This document shows, one piece after another, positions 7,688-15,973 of a stretch of DNA of 64,000 nucleotides. The DNA is taken from the NCBI RefSeq assembly GCF_025685645.1, contig NZ_JAGSYF010000007.1, positions 48,504 to 112,503 on the forward strand, written 5' to 3'. The number at the start of each line of letters is the position of its first letter. Position 1 is the stretch's first letter. A program made the position numbers and the translations under genes. This DNA is from Edaphobacter bradus. GTDB taxonomy: Bacteria; Acidobacteriota; Terriglobia; Terriglobales; Acidobacteriaceae. The notes under the pieces were generated by a model, which was given only the letters and a program-made list of their open reading frames with translations, was not told the origin of the DNA and made no database searches.

Positions 7688-8224
7688 TCACATGCCAGAT
7701 ACGTCGGGAATGTCGATCTCGACGTCAGCCATATTGTTCAAAAAGTTGGTCAGGGTGTACCGGGCCGCCAATGCTGTGAGTTCGACGATCTGCCCATCGG
7801 AATACCCGGCTGCCCGGACCGCCGCGAGATCAGCATCGCTCACCTTTCCATGTGTGTCGATGATTCGTTTTGCGAATGCAGCAGCAGCCGCTCTCTTCGG
7901 ATCACTGGACTTTCCTTCGAGATTGAGTGTGATCTCGTCGGGCGCTGTTTGAGAATTGGCACGAGTGATGAAGCAGTGGGTGGCAACGCAGTAATTGCAA
8001 CCGTTGGCCCTCGAAACAGCCAGCGCGACCGCTTCTTGCGTCTTCGAGTCGAGTGCATGCGACATCGCGGTCTGGAGACCAACGAAAGCCTGCAAGGCAC
8101 TCGGGCTCAAGGAGAGCAACCGAAGTCCATTTGGAAGGAATCCCAAACGCTGTTGCATTGCGTCGAGAATTTCGTGGGTTTCGGCGGGAGCCTGCTCTCG
8201 CGTGGGAAGTTCGATTCGTGCCAT
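7688..8224 (-). CDS. carboxymuconolactone decarboxylase/AhpD-fold peroxidase-related protein
   Basis: 178 aa. The AhpD-like core has the redox motif CNYC (Cys76, Cys79) followed by VATHCFI, the usual C-x-x-C-x-x-x-H. The N-terminal block LLSLSPSALQAFVGL is typical of the peroxidase-related subgroup. Such proteins reduce peroxides or act as thiol oxidoreductases; the substrate is unknown. It reads toward a bidirectional terminator. A close relative lies at 18962 with the same domain order. The gene is alone on the minus strand here, divergent from the lyase-family gene. Confidence 0.88.
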   Translation of the reverse strand: MARIELPTREQAPAETHEILDAMQQRLGFLPNGLRLLSLSPSALQAFVGLQTAMSHALDSKTQEAVALAVSRANGCNYCVATHCFITRANSQTAPDEITLNLEGKSSDPKRAAAAAFAKRIIDTHGKVSDADLAAVRAAGYSDGQIVELTALAARYTLTNFLNNMADVEIDIPDVSGM

Positions 8225-8857
8225 GGCTCGGAAATCTCCTGTGAGGTCAATGTATGGCGCTAAGAGCTCGCCATATGTAGCCTAGAAACCCACGAGGGAC
8301 CTGGAGTCCGTGTGTTGCGTCCTAAAGTCTTCTTCGGTCCTCACTGATCCGCCTCAGGATCGATTAGCTTCGAATCGACGACCGCGCAGCTTCCCGAGGT
8401 TGGAGCCTTCCATCGCTCCAGATAAGTTGAGATCGGTTCAACATGGATAATTTCTGGTTGCGCAACAAACCTCCAGGCCCCGCCGGTGCCCTCTTTCTAT
8501 AGAACACATCAGGTTGTGAAGAGAAGACCTAAAGAAAAAGTCAGGCACTAGGCTGACAACATTGACGGTGTATCGCGTTGGCATAAATCGAACAATACGA
8601 TGGACGCCGTGACACACAAACCGGACTTTCGGGTGAATCCCTTCGATAGGTTGGAAGTGCCGTGAGGGATCACGACACACCAGCTATCGCATGACTGCCC
8701 TGAACCCTCAATTCGTTGCCGACAATCCCGAGACGAAAGCTCGGAACCCGAAGATTTCAAGAAGGCTACGTTCGAGATTTCGAAGACCACACCAGCGGGC
8801 ACCTTGGTCAGCAGTCGAAGAGCTCTTCCCGATCAACCTGAAAGGGCGAATATACCC
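8225..8857. other. divergent intergenic region, no gene seen
   Basis: About 630 bases between the CMD gene and the isocitrate lyase-family gene. Open frames here have no ribosome sites and no recognisable content; one short frame (SEPEDFKKATFEISKTTPAG, about 8720-8810) looks protein-like and could be the tail of a lost gene. It probably holds both divergent promoters. Confidence 0.45.
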
Positions 8858-9667
8858 ATGCCTAAGACTCAAGCATTTAGGGCACTTCATTCAAAAGCGG
8901 ATCAACCTTTGCTCCTTCCGAATGTCTGGGATGTTGGAGGAGCCAGGCTTGCTGAGTTACTCGGAGCGAAGGCCGTCGCAACGACAAGCGCGGGTGTGGC
9001 CTGGTCCTTGGGCTATCCCGATGGCAACAAGTTGCCGCTCGAGCGACAGGCCCAACTGGCAAGCGATTTGGTCAAGGCTGTAAAGGTGCCGGTGTCCATC
9101 GATATGGAAGCAGGCTACTCAGACGATCCCGAACTCGTTAGCGAAAATCTCAAACGCGTCCTGGATGCTGGCATCGCAGGCATCAACATCGAGGACGGCA
9201 CAGGCGCGCCAAGCCTGTTGGCGAAAAAGATCGAAGCGATCAAGCGAGCCGCATCAGCGATGAAGGTAGATGTCTTTGTCAACGCACGAACCGACGTCTA
9301 TCTCCAAAATTTGGTCCCTGACGAAAACAAGGCCGAAGAGACTCTTGCGCGAGCGGTCCTCTATAGCGACGCGGGAGCTGATGGTCTCTTTGTCCCGGCG
9401 TTGACCGAATTGACGCAGATCGCCCAGATCACCGTCGGAACAAAGCTTCCCGTAAACCTTCTCGCGTGGCCTGGTCTTCCCAAGGCGGCTGATCTCGCCA
9501 AGCTTGGAGTCCGACGCCTCAGCGCGGGCTCGGGCATATCGCAGATCGCTTGGCATAGAATCGTAAAACTTACGGAGGCGTTTCTCGCTACTGGAGATTC
9601 GGAGCTCTTTGCGAAAGACTCAATGGCGCATGGCGAGCTCCAAAAGTTATTTGCCAACACAAAGTGA
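8858..9667 (+). CDS. isocitrate lyase/phosphoenolpyruvate mutase family protein
   Basis: 269 aa from ATG 8858 (MPKTQAFRALHSK). The open frame continues upstream to 8804, but homology begins at this Met. The (beta/alpha)8 barrel shows LPNVWDVGGARL, VPVSIDMEAGYSDDP (metal-binding Asp/Glu region), GINIEDGTG and VFVNARTDVYL, the standard order of the PEP mutase/ICL superfamily. It lacks the KKCGH motif of true isocitrate lyases, so it is probably a carboxyvinyl-carboxyphosphonate or oxaloacetate-type lyase, or an uncharacterised C-C/C-P lyase. Cytoplasmic, Mg-dependent by family. The next gene starts about 170 nt later. Confidence 0.9.
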   Translation: MPKTQAFRALHSKADQPLLLPNVWDVGGARLAELLGAKAVATTSAGVAWSLGYPDGNKLPLERQAQLASDLVKAVKVPVSIDMEAGYSDDPELVSENLKRVLDAGIAGINIEDGTGAPSLLAKKIEAIKRAASAMKVDVFVNARTDVYLQNLVPDENKAEETLARAVLYSDAGADGLFVPALTELTQIAQITVGTKLPVNLLAWPGLPKAADLAKLGVRRLSAGSGISQIAWHRIVKLTEAFLATGDSELFAKDSMAHGELQKLFANTK

Positions 9668-9835
9668 ACTCGATGTCCGAACAGGAAAGAAACGTGCTGT
9701 GAATCTAGCTCAACTAGCGATCATAAGTGCAACGCCGCCCTTGGTCACAGCCTTGGCTCATGGAGCTGAGTGTCAAATCGCACCAGGTCTAGAAACAGAA
9801 GTGATCGTCAAAGAGAAATGCATGGAGGTGATTCA

Positions 9836-10375
9836 ATGCCAGAAAATGTAGCGTCACAACAACAAAGCGCAAAACATCTCGCCGCACGAGCCGTAATGGC
9901 ATATCGTGCAGGCCTTCCGGTCACGCTGCTTTCGGTTACTAGTAGTAGCGAGCGCCCCAGCGGTATCGTATGCGACTGGAAGAGCCAGCGAGACTCGTTC
10001 CAGAATGACGCGAAACTGCTAGGCAGAGCCTTCGCCTTCGTCTACGTCGGATCGATCGTGGACCAGGCTATCAGTGACCCGATTTCGGATGATTTGCGCA
10101 AAGAGGTTATATCCGACATGTCGAGTGCGCTTGACGTGCGGCAGACTGCGGTCGATTGGGGCGTCGCCAAAGCAGTGGCAGACACCAATCCCTTTGCGCA
10201 TGCCGGGTACAAGTTGGCCTCGCGGCTTCTGCGGATGGATCAACCGTTGATCGAATCTCTCGCTCGCGAGTTGACGTCCCAAGGCACGATTGAAGGCGAC
10301 GCTCTGAGGAAGTGGTTGGACGCCAATGCGAGCGCGCTCAATTTCGATGAATTGGAAACAAGCACAACGTACTGA
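9836..10375 (+). CDS. hypothetical protein with a C-terminal segment like FtsH/M41 peptidases
   Basis: 179 aa. ATG 9836 is chosen because GGAGGTGATTCA precedes it. I do not recognise the whole protein. Its end (AHAGYKLASRLLRMDQPLIESLARELTSQG, then ALRKWLDAN; shown only as two short blocks, at about residues 122-168) has the rhythm of the helical C-terminus of FtsH-type proteases. There is no HExxH zinc motif and no AAA ATPase. It could be a stand-alone M41-like scaffold or an unrelated helical protein. No signal or membrane segment. Co-oriented with the neighbouring cupin and epimerase genes. Confidence 0.6.
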   Translation: MPENVASQQQSAKHLAARAVMAYRAGLPVTLLSVTSSSERPSGIVCDWKSQRDSFQNDAKLLGRAFAFVYVGSIVDQAISDPISDDLRKEVISDMSSALDVRQTAVDWGVAKAVADTNPFAHAGYKLASRLLRMDQPLIESLARELTSQGTIEGDALRKWLDANASALNFDELETSTTY

Positions 10376-10400
10376 AAACAACGTTGGCCAAGGTGCGGTG

Positions 10401-10463
10401 ATGCCTACGAAAACATCTGTGCGAACGAGCAGTCGCTCAAAGAAAAAACCAACTCGTGCCTAA
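10401..10463 (+). CDS. possible 20-codon basic peptide
   Basis: AAGGTGCGGTG precedes ATG 10401; the frame encodes MPTKTSVRTSSRSKKKPTRA, with eight Lys/Arg and no acidic residue. It follows the M41-like hypothetical gene by 25 nt. Nothing else supports it, and chance cannot be excluded. Confidence 0.2.
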   Translation: MPTKTSVRTSSRSKKKPTRA

Positions 10464-10543
10464 AGTTAGCACGACACGACGGTGCCATAGAGCAGTTTCG
10501 TTGGTTTGAGAACACCTCGTCCCGCTTTCTAGAAAGGCAATGT

Positions 10544-10942
10544 GTGAAAAAATTACTCGTCATCCTCGCCCTATGTCTGTTGGGCCAGACTGCTCACGGT
10601 GAAAAGGTAGTCTCACTTCAACAGAAGGATTTGACCGATATATCGGGCAAAGAAGGCCTGATGGTCACAGTCGAGATCGCTCCCGGTGAGAGCGTTCCGA
10701 AGCATCGTCACAATTCCGATGTGTTCGTCTATGTCCTTTCCGGGCCGATCGTGACACAGGTTCAGGGACAGTCTGCAAAGACACTGCACGCAGGCGAGAC
10801 GTTTTTTGAGGCTCCTGCCGATATCCACCTCGACAGCAGGAATCCAAGCAACACTGTGCCAACACGACTACTCGTGTTCTTCGTTAAGGATAAGGGAGTC
10901 CCGCCCACCGTCTATCTCGAACCGCATAGTTCATCCCACTGA
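10544..10942 (+). CDS. secreted small cupin-domain protein
   Basis: 132 aa, GTG start at 10544 with AGAAAGG eight bases upstream. Signal peptide MKKLLVILALCLLGQTAHG is followed by one cupin barrel. Metal-ligand pattern: PGESVPKHRHNSDVFVYVLSG (His pair and downstream acidic/aromatic residues), then GETFFEAPADIHLDSRN with the second-motif His. It is periplasmic or outer-membrane facing. Function unknown; small exported cupins are often near detoxification genes. It strongly resembles the protein at 15974 in size, signal and motif order (both end in VFFVK/VFFIK), so these are paralogues. The epimerase gene follows after 42 nt. Confidence 0.85.
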   Translation: MKKLLVILALCLLGQTAHGEKVVSLQQKDLTDISGKEGLMVTVEIAPGESVPKHRHNSDVFVYVLSGPIVTQVQGQSAKTLHAGETFFEAPADIHLDSRNPSNTVPTRLLVFFVKDKGVPPTVYLEPHSSSH

Positions 10943-10984
10943 AGCGATTCACCACCATCTCGAATCATCCCATCAGGAGCAAGC

Positions 10985-11899
10985 ATGAAGGTTTTTATCG
11001 CAGGCGCAAGCGGAGCAGTCGGTATTCCGATTGTCAAAGAGTTGAGCAAGCAAGGCCACGAGGTGGCCGCAATGACTCGTTCGGAGCGTGGCATACAACA
11101 GCTGCAAACACTTGGCGCTAAGGTAATGTCGATCGACGCCTTCGATTACAAGCAGATCAAGGACGCGCTTCAACAGGTCGCTCCTGAGGCAGTGATCGAT
11201 ATGCTGACGTTCCTGCCGAAGAATTTGGCCGACATGCCTAAGGCTTTTCCCGGCGACCGCAAGCTTCGTCTTGAAGGTGGTGGTCATCTGTTTGCGGCGT
11301 CCGTTGCGAGCGGCGTGAGCCGATATCTTCAGCAGTCCTGCGGATTCTGGATCAAGCCGAAAAGTGGAGAATACCTCGGGACGGAAGACGATCCTTTCGA
11401 ACTACAAGCGACGCCGAACATCGCAAGCGGTTCGGACATGTACCGTCAGGTTGAGGAGCGGGTATTCAGCGATCCGAAGATCGACGGTATCGCTCTTCGT
11501 TTCGGCTTCTTCTATGGTCCGGGCACCTGGTACACCGAGGACGGTAGTGCAGCGGAGATGGCGAGGCAGCAACATCTGCCCATTGTCGGCAAAGGATCAG
11601 CTGTCAATTCCTTCGTGCATGTGGATGATGCGGCGAAAGCCACTGTCTCAACACTGACAGTGGAACCAGGTGTGTACGACATTGTCGATGATGATCCGGT
11701 CGCGGTCTCGACCTGGCTGCCAGCGTTCGCAGCCTCTGTAGGTGCGCCACCGCCACCGCAGATTAGCGAGGAGGCGGGAGTCGCTGCAGCCGGTCCGGAT
11801 GCAGCCTTTTACCACAACAACCTGAGCGGCGCCTCGAATGCGAAAGCAAAGAAGATCTTCGGCTTCGAGCCTCGTCCGCTGGAGTGGCTCAAGCGTTAG
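10985..11899 (+). CDS. NAD(P)-dependent epimerase/dehydratase (extended SDR-like)
   Basis: 304 aa; CAGGAG precedes the ATG. Rossmann motif FIAGASGAVG at residues 4-13 binds the nucleotide; a C-terminal substrate domain has NSFVHVDDAAKAT, typical of this family. The usual catalytic YxxxK is not clear: the Tyr of SDMYRQVEE is in the right region but lacks Lys at +4. It may therefore be an atypical SDR that binds NADP without classical catalysis. Likely cytoplasmic, possibly acting on a nucleotide sugar or reactive carbonyl. Co-oriented with the upstream cupin. Confidence 0.85.
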   Translation: MKVFIAGASGAVGIPIVKELSKQGHEVAAMTRSERGIQQLQTLGAKVMSIDAFDYKQIKDALQQVAPEAVIDMLTFLPKNLADMPKAFPGDRKLRLEGGGHLFAASVASGVSRYLQQSCGFWIKPKSGEYLGTEDDPFELQATPNIASGSDMYRQVEERVFSDPKIDGIALRFGFFYGPGTWYTEDGSAAEMARQQHLPIVGKGSAVNSFVHVDDAAKATVSTLTVEPGVYDIVDDDPVAVSTWLPAFAASVGAPPPPQISEEAGVAAAGPDAAFYHNNLSGASNAKAKKIFGFEPRPLEWLKR

Positions 11900-12191
11900 G
11901 GCAGTCGATGTTCTTTGGAGAGTTAGTCTGTGCCCGAAACTGCGGGGAAGACGATGGGCATTCTTGCTGTTTGGCTAAACAATTCTGCTCAAGATTTATT
12001 CCCACCTGAACGAGCAAATGGGCGTTCTGGTTGCATTCGGCATCGCATCGGCATAAGATAGTGACCCCTTATCCGCCAACGCAAATCCCGTATAGGAGAT
12101 GTCATGCGGTGATATTCCACGATCCAAATGCCTCCTCTGCGGTGCAACTGTACGGAGCAATATGTAGGGCTAGTAAAAGGAGGAACATAAG

Positions 12192-12311
12192 ATGCTCATT
12201 CGGACAGTAATTGCCGTAGTCATAGTCGCCACCATGGCCGGTTACCCGCAGGTTGCGCCAAAAGGTCAAACTTCCTTCAACGGATTTTCGTTGGTCGATA
12301 CCCTGTTCTGA
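12192..12311 (+). pseudogene. 39-codon relic of a cytochrome P460 gene
   Basis: Good ribosome site AAAAGGAGGAACATAAG, nearly identical to the one before the P460 gene at 3069, then a signal-like start MLIRTVIAVVIVATMAG and SFNGFSLVDT, matching STFNGFDLVD of that gene. A stop (TLF*) follows immediately and no heme-binding part is present before the next gene 28 nt on. It is the 5' stump of a fourth P460 gene, most likely left by a deletion. Confidence 0.8.
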
Positions 12312-12338
12312 GTTCGAAGTAAGTGGAAGGCAAAACGG

Positions 12339-13112
12339 ATGCGGAAATGGATGGCAAGTCCTGTGCTGGGTGTCGTAGGTGGCGCGCTGGTTCTTCTCAC
12401 ATCGGGTTGTCCCGCGAGCAAGAAGCCCTCGAAGCTCGAGACCACTCTGGCCAACATGGCCAAGGACGTGGTCATCCCGCTTGAGGCACAGAACGTGAAG
12501 AACCCTGCCTCGGCAACCGATGAGAATATTCAGGCGGGGCAACAAACCTATCTGCAACAATGCGCCCTGTGTCACGCTTCCGACGGACGCGCGGAGACGA
12601 AGCTCGGCCTCGCAATGTATCCGCCGGCCATGGATTTGAATTCACCCCACGTGCAGCGATGGAGCGACGCCGAGCTTTTCTGGATCATCCAGAACGGGGT
12701 CCGGCTCACGGGCATGCCCGCGTGGAAGACGATTGTGTCGGAGCAGGACAGCTGGAAGATGGTTAACTTCATTCACGCCCTACCCAAGCTGGCGCTCATT
12801 CAGGCGGCGCAGCAAAAGGAAGCGGTAGCCGCAAAGTCGCAAGCCCAACTGGTCGCGTATGGCCGCAAGCTCTATCGCCAGGAAGGATGCGTGGGATGTC
12901 ATCAACTCGACGGAGAAGGCGGAACGGTTGGGCCCGACTTGACGGTAGAGGGCACGCGCGGGCGCAGCGACGAATGGCTTGTCGGCCACTTTAAGGACCC
13001 GAGCGCCTATACCCCCGGCTCGGTAATGCTTTCCTTCAAACAGCTCACGGACGAGCAACTCCGCGCACTTACCGTGTTCTTGCAAGGCGAGAAGGGGCCC
13101 GAACCGAAATGA
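12339..13112 (+). CDS. diheme cytochrome c lipoprotein
   Basis: 257 aa. The N-terminus has a signal with lipobox LTSGC, so it is probably lipid-anchored in the periplasm. Two class-I cytochrome c domains: CALCH near residue 75, with a GMPAW Met-ligand region downstream, and CVGCH near residue 186, with VMLSF further on. It probably shuttles electrons between a membrane complex and a periplasmic reductase. It sits directly after the P460 relic, so it may once have served as redox partner of a lost P460. A strong hairpin terminator follows 35 nt past the stop. Confidence 0.9.
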   Translation: MRKWMASPVLGVVGGALVLLTSGCPASKKPSKLETTLANMAKDVVIPLEAQNVKNPASATDENIQAGQQTYLQQCALCHASDGRAETKLGLAMYPPAMDLNSPHVQRWSDAELFWIIQNGVRLTGMPAWKTIVSEQDSWKMVNFIHALPKLALIQAAQQKEAVAAKSQAQLVAYGRKLYRQEGCVGCHQLDGEGGTVGPDLTVEGTRGRSDEWLVGHFKDPSAYTPGSVMLSFKQLTDEQLRALTVFLQGEKGPEPK

Positions 13113-13146
13113 ACTACATGCGATTAGGTGGACTAGGCATAGAAGA

Positions 13147-13172
13147 AAGCCGCCGGAATGGCCGGCGGCTTA
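13147..13172 (+). terminator. rho-independent-like terminator after the diheme cytochrome gene
   Basis: AAGCCGCCGG AATG GCCGGCGGCTT: a perfect GC-rich stem of about 10 bp with a 4-nt loop, followed by TATT. The A-tract on the left makes it usable from the other strand too. Confidence 0.85.
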
Positions 13173-13333
13173 TTAGCTTAGTTAGTTCACGGCATTCTCG
13201 CGGCCGAGCTCGATCGCCCGCCAAGCGGTTCTGTAGGTTCGATATCGCTTTGCGTTGGAGCGGGACAGACTTCAGGCTCAGGTGCGGGCATTGTCTCTCT
13301 GCTGAGTGACTCCCAACCGGGAAGCTCACGAGA

Positions 13334-13471
13334 ACCAACGATCAGTCTCACCCCGTCCCGCAAGCGAATGTAGGTGCGCGCCAAGGAGGCGAAAACCGGA
13401 ATGCGATTTCGGAAGCCAATGAGAAAAAATATGTGGACGCCCATCCATGTCAACCACGCAAGAAATCCGCT
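13334..13471 (-). pseudogene. relic of a type-II NADH dehydrogenase C-terminus
   Basis: The minus strand reads SGFLAWLTWMGVHIFFLIGF then RNRIPVFASLARTYIRLRDG VRLIVG, the membrane-anchoring tail of NDH-2-type FAD/NAD(P) oxidoreductases (normally SGxxAWxxWxxVHxxxLxGFRNR). The FAD and NADH domains are absent upstream; instead a piece of an unrelated hydrolase in another frame abuts it. The open frame continues to 13187 with low-complexity sequence. Confidence 0.75.
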
Positions 13472-13486
13472 CCAGTTCGCTCGAAT

Positions 13487-13625
13487 AAGCGCCGAACGCA
13501 CGGAACCATCCGAAACTCGCCCGCATCGCACCTGGTTGTGAGTAGGCCTCGACGTACGTATCGAGCTCTTTCGAACCGATCGCCTGACGGTTGAAGGCGA
13601 TAGCCCTTATGAAGGAGAAACGCAT
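13487..13625 (-). pseudogene. relic of an alpha/beta hydrolase, cap-domain segment
   Basis: The minus strand encodes ELDTYVEAYSQPGAMRASFG then WFRAFG, the conserved helix after the cap of epoxide-hydrolase-like enzymes (Y-x-x-x-Y-x-x-P-G-x-M-R-A-x-F). It has neither the HG oxyanion loop nor the nucleophile. It is fused, out of frame, to the NDH-2 relic, so a deletion joined two genes here. Confidence 0.65.
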
Positions 13626-13897
13626 GGGTTTCCATACAAAGCAATGGGTCTCGAAGATGACGTGATAACGCCTGAGAACCTTGCTGTACGTCAGATTGAG
13701 TTACCCTAACTGCAGAACGGAGAAGCCCTTGTCCGCGTGAAGGTCATTATATTCATGCAATACACGTCCGCATCTGTCACGAAGTGAACCTGTTGATCTG
13801 CCGGCTGCCTCATGCAGAGTTTTGCTGAATTAGCGCTTCGCACAATACTTGGAGAAGATGAAAGGGCAATACATTTGGAGCGTCCGTTAGTACGGAC
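13626..13897. other. intergenic, no gene seen
   Basis: About 270 bases between the two relics and the end of the MocR gene. No coding frame or hairpin I would defend. Confidence 0.45.
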
Positions 13898-15385
13898 TCA
13901 TCGAGAGAGCACAGCTTCCAAAACCGACACGCCCCTCTTTATCTCACTCGCATTACACCCTGCGAAGCCCAGCGACAACGCGGGCTTCTGCTCGTACTTG
14001 ATGACATATGAGGAGATTGGAGCTACTTCCAATCCCAGCTGTTCTGCCCGTCGTGTCAACTCCATTTCGGTGACACCTGTTTTGATCCAGGCCACGGTAC
14101 GCATCCCAGATTGTGCGTTCTCCACATCGAGCAAACCGGAAAGACGCCGATTCGCCTCTTCTGTAAGTAGCTGCGAACGCTCCGAGTAGACCTGCCTCAT
14201 CTTTCTAACGTGGTGGCCAAAGTGACCTTCGTTGATGAATTCCGTCAGCACGGCCTGATCTAGCGTCGGAGCATGGCGATCGATGAAGCTTCGTGTGATT
14301 CTAAATGCTTCGACTAACCGTTCCGGAACAACGATGAACCCAATGCGAAGAGCGTTGAAGAGCATCTTCGTAAATGTTCCAACATAAATGACCGATCCAG
14401 ATCTATCGAGGCTGTGCAGTGACGCAATCGGCTTCCCGGAATAGCGATATTCCGCGTCGTATTCATCTTCGATAATCCATGCCCCCGCACGCGCGGCCCA
14501 GTAGAGAAGTTCGACTCGTCTCTCCGCTGACATGACAGTTCCAAGGGGAAACTGATTGGCTGGTGTTACATACACCACACGGGCGGCGGGAGATGACTTT
14601 ATCGCTCTTGCAACATCTATACCGTCCCTATCAACTGGAATGGGAATCACACTCGCGCCAGCGCTCTGAAAGGCTTGAGAAGCTCCAGGGTACCCGGGAT
14701 CTTCCATCCACACCTCGTCGCCGGGATCGAGAAGCACTCGCGCCAAGAGGTCCAACGCCTGCTGCGCGCCCGATGTCACGATGATCTGTTCAGCAGAACA
14801 ACGTACTCCGCGGGATTGGCCCACATATTCCGCGATGGCTCTTCGCAGCGGTGGATAACCACCTGCATCACCTTGCCCATACAAAGAACGCGGTGCGTTG
14901 CGATAAACGCGCGCCGCAATCCGCGCCCACAGTTCGACTGGAAACAGGTCGATAGCCGGCTCGTAGCCCCGAAACGCCTTACCGATGGAATGCGAAGCTG
15001 GCACGAAAAATGTGGTCTTAAGAAGACTCTGCGTACGCTTTGCTATAGTCGCTCTGGAGATTACCTGCCGGGAAGATCTTTGTTTAGTCGGAGAGGTCAT
15101 CTCCCACCCTGGCGCCGGTACGACAAATGTTCCAGCACTCACTTCGGACGAAACGAATCCCTCAGCCTGAAGTTGCTGGAATGCTGCCACGACTGTACCC
15201 CGGGCAAGGCCGTATTGTGCTGCCAGGTTTCTCGTGGACGGCAATCGTGCTCCAGATTTCAATCGGCCATCAATAATTGCGGAGCGCAGCTCAGTATAGA
15301 GCCAGCGCCACATCTCCTGGCCGCCCTTCCTTGGTTCTAAGACCAGGTCTTGAAATGTCTCTATCTTCGGCACTGTTTTAGGCAC
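13898..15385 (-). CDS. MocR/PdxR-type regulator: GntR helix-turn-helix fused to a class-I aminotransferase fold
   Basis: 495 aa. The N-terminal GntR winged helix (about residues 25-95: LPSTRNLAAQYGLARGTVVAAFQQLQAEGFV) is followed by an aminotransferase domain with SGAQQALDLLARVL, EDPGYPGASQAF, DEYDAEYRYSG and the PLP-Lys segment VGTFTKMLFNALRIGF. MocR proteins use PLP as a ligand and regulate PLP synthesis, GABA or taurine use. It is divergent from the AhpD-fold gene at 15471, and the 85-bp gap between them is the likely operator region. The target is unknown. Confidence 0.93.
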   Translation of the reverse strand: MPKTVPKIETFQDLVLEPRKGGQEMWRWLYTELRSAIIDGRLKSGARLPSTRNLAAQYGLARGTVVAAFQQLQAEGFVSSEVSAGTFVVPAPGWEMTSPTKQRSSRQVISRATIAKRTQSLLKTTFFVPASHSIGKAFRGYEPAIDLFPVELWARIAARVYRNAPRSLYGQGDAGGYPPLRRAIAEYVGQSRGVRCSAEQIIVTSGAQQALDLLARVLLDPGDEVWMEDPGYPGASQAFQSAGASVIPIPVDRDGIDVARAIKSSPAARVVYVTPANQFPLGTVMSAERRVELLYWAARAGAWIIEDEYDAEYRYSGKPIASLHSLDRSGSVIYVGTFTKMLFNALRIGFIVVPERLVEAFRITRSFIDRHAPTLDQAVLTEFINEGHFGHHVRKMRQVYSERSQLLTEEANRRLSGLLDVENAQSGMRTVAWIKTGVTEMELTRRAEQLGLEVAPISSYVIKYEQKPALSLGFAGCNASEIKRGVSVLEAVLSR

Positions 15386-15470
15386 CTAGCATGGACTAGT
15401 CTTCCTGACGATTATGGACCATCCGGCTATGCCATTTCAATATAGCCTAACTGTGGAAGGAGAATACGTC

Positions 15471-15935
15471 GTGAAGATGAGATTGGATCCGGCGAAGGCT
15501 TCACCCGCTGCCTACCATGCGATGCTCGGATTGGAGAACTTCGTCAGGAAGTCATCGAAGCTTGAGGGATCTCTCCTGCAACTGGTCGAGATGAGAGCCT
15601 CCCAGATCAATGGGTGTGCTTTCTCCATTGATATGCATTCCAAGGACGCGCGTGTGAATGGTGAGACGGAGCAGCGTCTCTACGCCTTGTCTGCATGGCG
15701 AGGAACGAGCTTCTTTACCAACCGCGAACGCGCCGCTCTCGCATGGACCGAAGCGCTAACCCTTATCACGGAAGGCCGCGCACCGGATGAAGTCTATGCC
15801 GAAGTCCGGAAGGAGTTTGGCGAAGAAGATCTGGTCAACCTATCATTGGCGATCATCACGATCAACGGTTGGAATCGACTAGCGATAGGTTTCCGCAAGA
15901 TCCCAGGTGAGTATCAGCCACGCAAGATCGGTTAA
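15471..15935 (+). CDS. AhpD/carboxymuconolactone decarboxylase-fold protein with CxxS motif
   Basis: 154 aa from a GTG start at 15471, chosen because GGAAGGAGAA precedes it and family members start with M-K-x-R-L-x-P-A-K-A. The open frame extends to 15414 without support. The core ASQINGCAFSIDMHSKDAR has Cys49 but Ser52 where almost all relatives have the second Cys (INGCxxCIDMH). Without the resolving Cys a thiol-disulfide peroxidase cycle would need a partner. Encoded divergently from the MocR regulator, which may control it. The cupin gene follows after 38 nt. Confidence 0.88.
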   Translation: MKMRLDPAKASPAAYHAMLGLENFVRKSSKLEGSLLQLVEMRASQINGCAFSIDMHSKDARVNGETEQRLYALSAWRGTSFFTNRERAALAWTEALTLITEGRAPDEVYAEVRKEFGEEDLVNLSLAIITINGWNRLAIGFRKIPGEYQPRKIG

Positions 15936-15973
15936 GCCGGTTATCCCAGCACATCACCGAAAGGACAGAACCG

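Noticed and set aside
8691..9083. Frame of 130 codons overlapping the start of the lyase-family gene
   Set aside because: Composition is random (Arg/Pro/Ser rich), and it overlaps a well-supported gene in another frame.
9672..9840. Frame MSEQERNVL and an overlapping frame ending in ECQIAPGLETEVIVKEK between the lyase-family and M41-like genes
   Set aside because: The first is only nine codons. The second (NLAQLAIISATPPLVTAL...) looks somewhat protein-like, but has no ribosome site and overlaps the start of the next gene.
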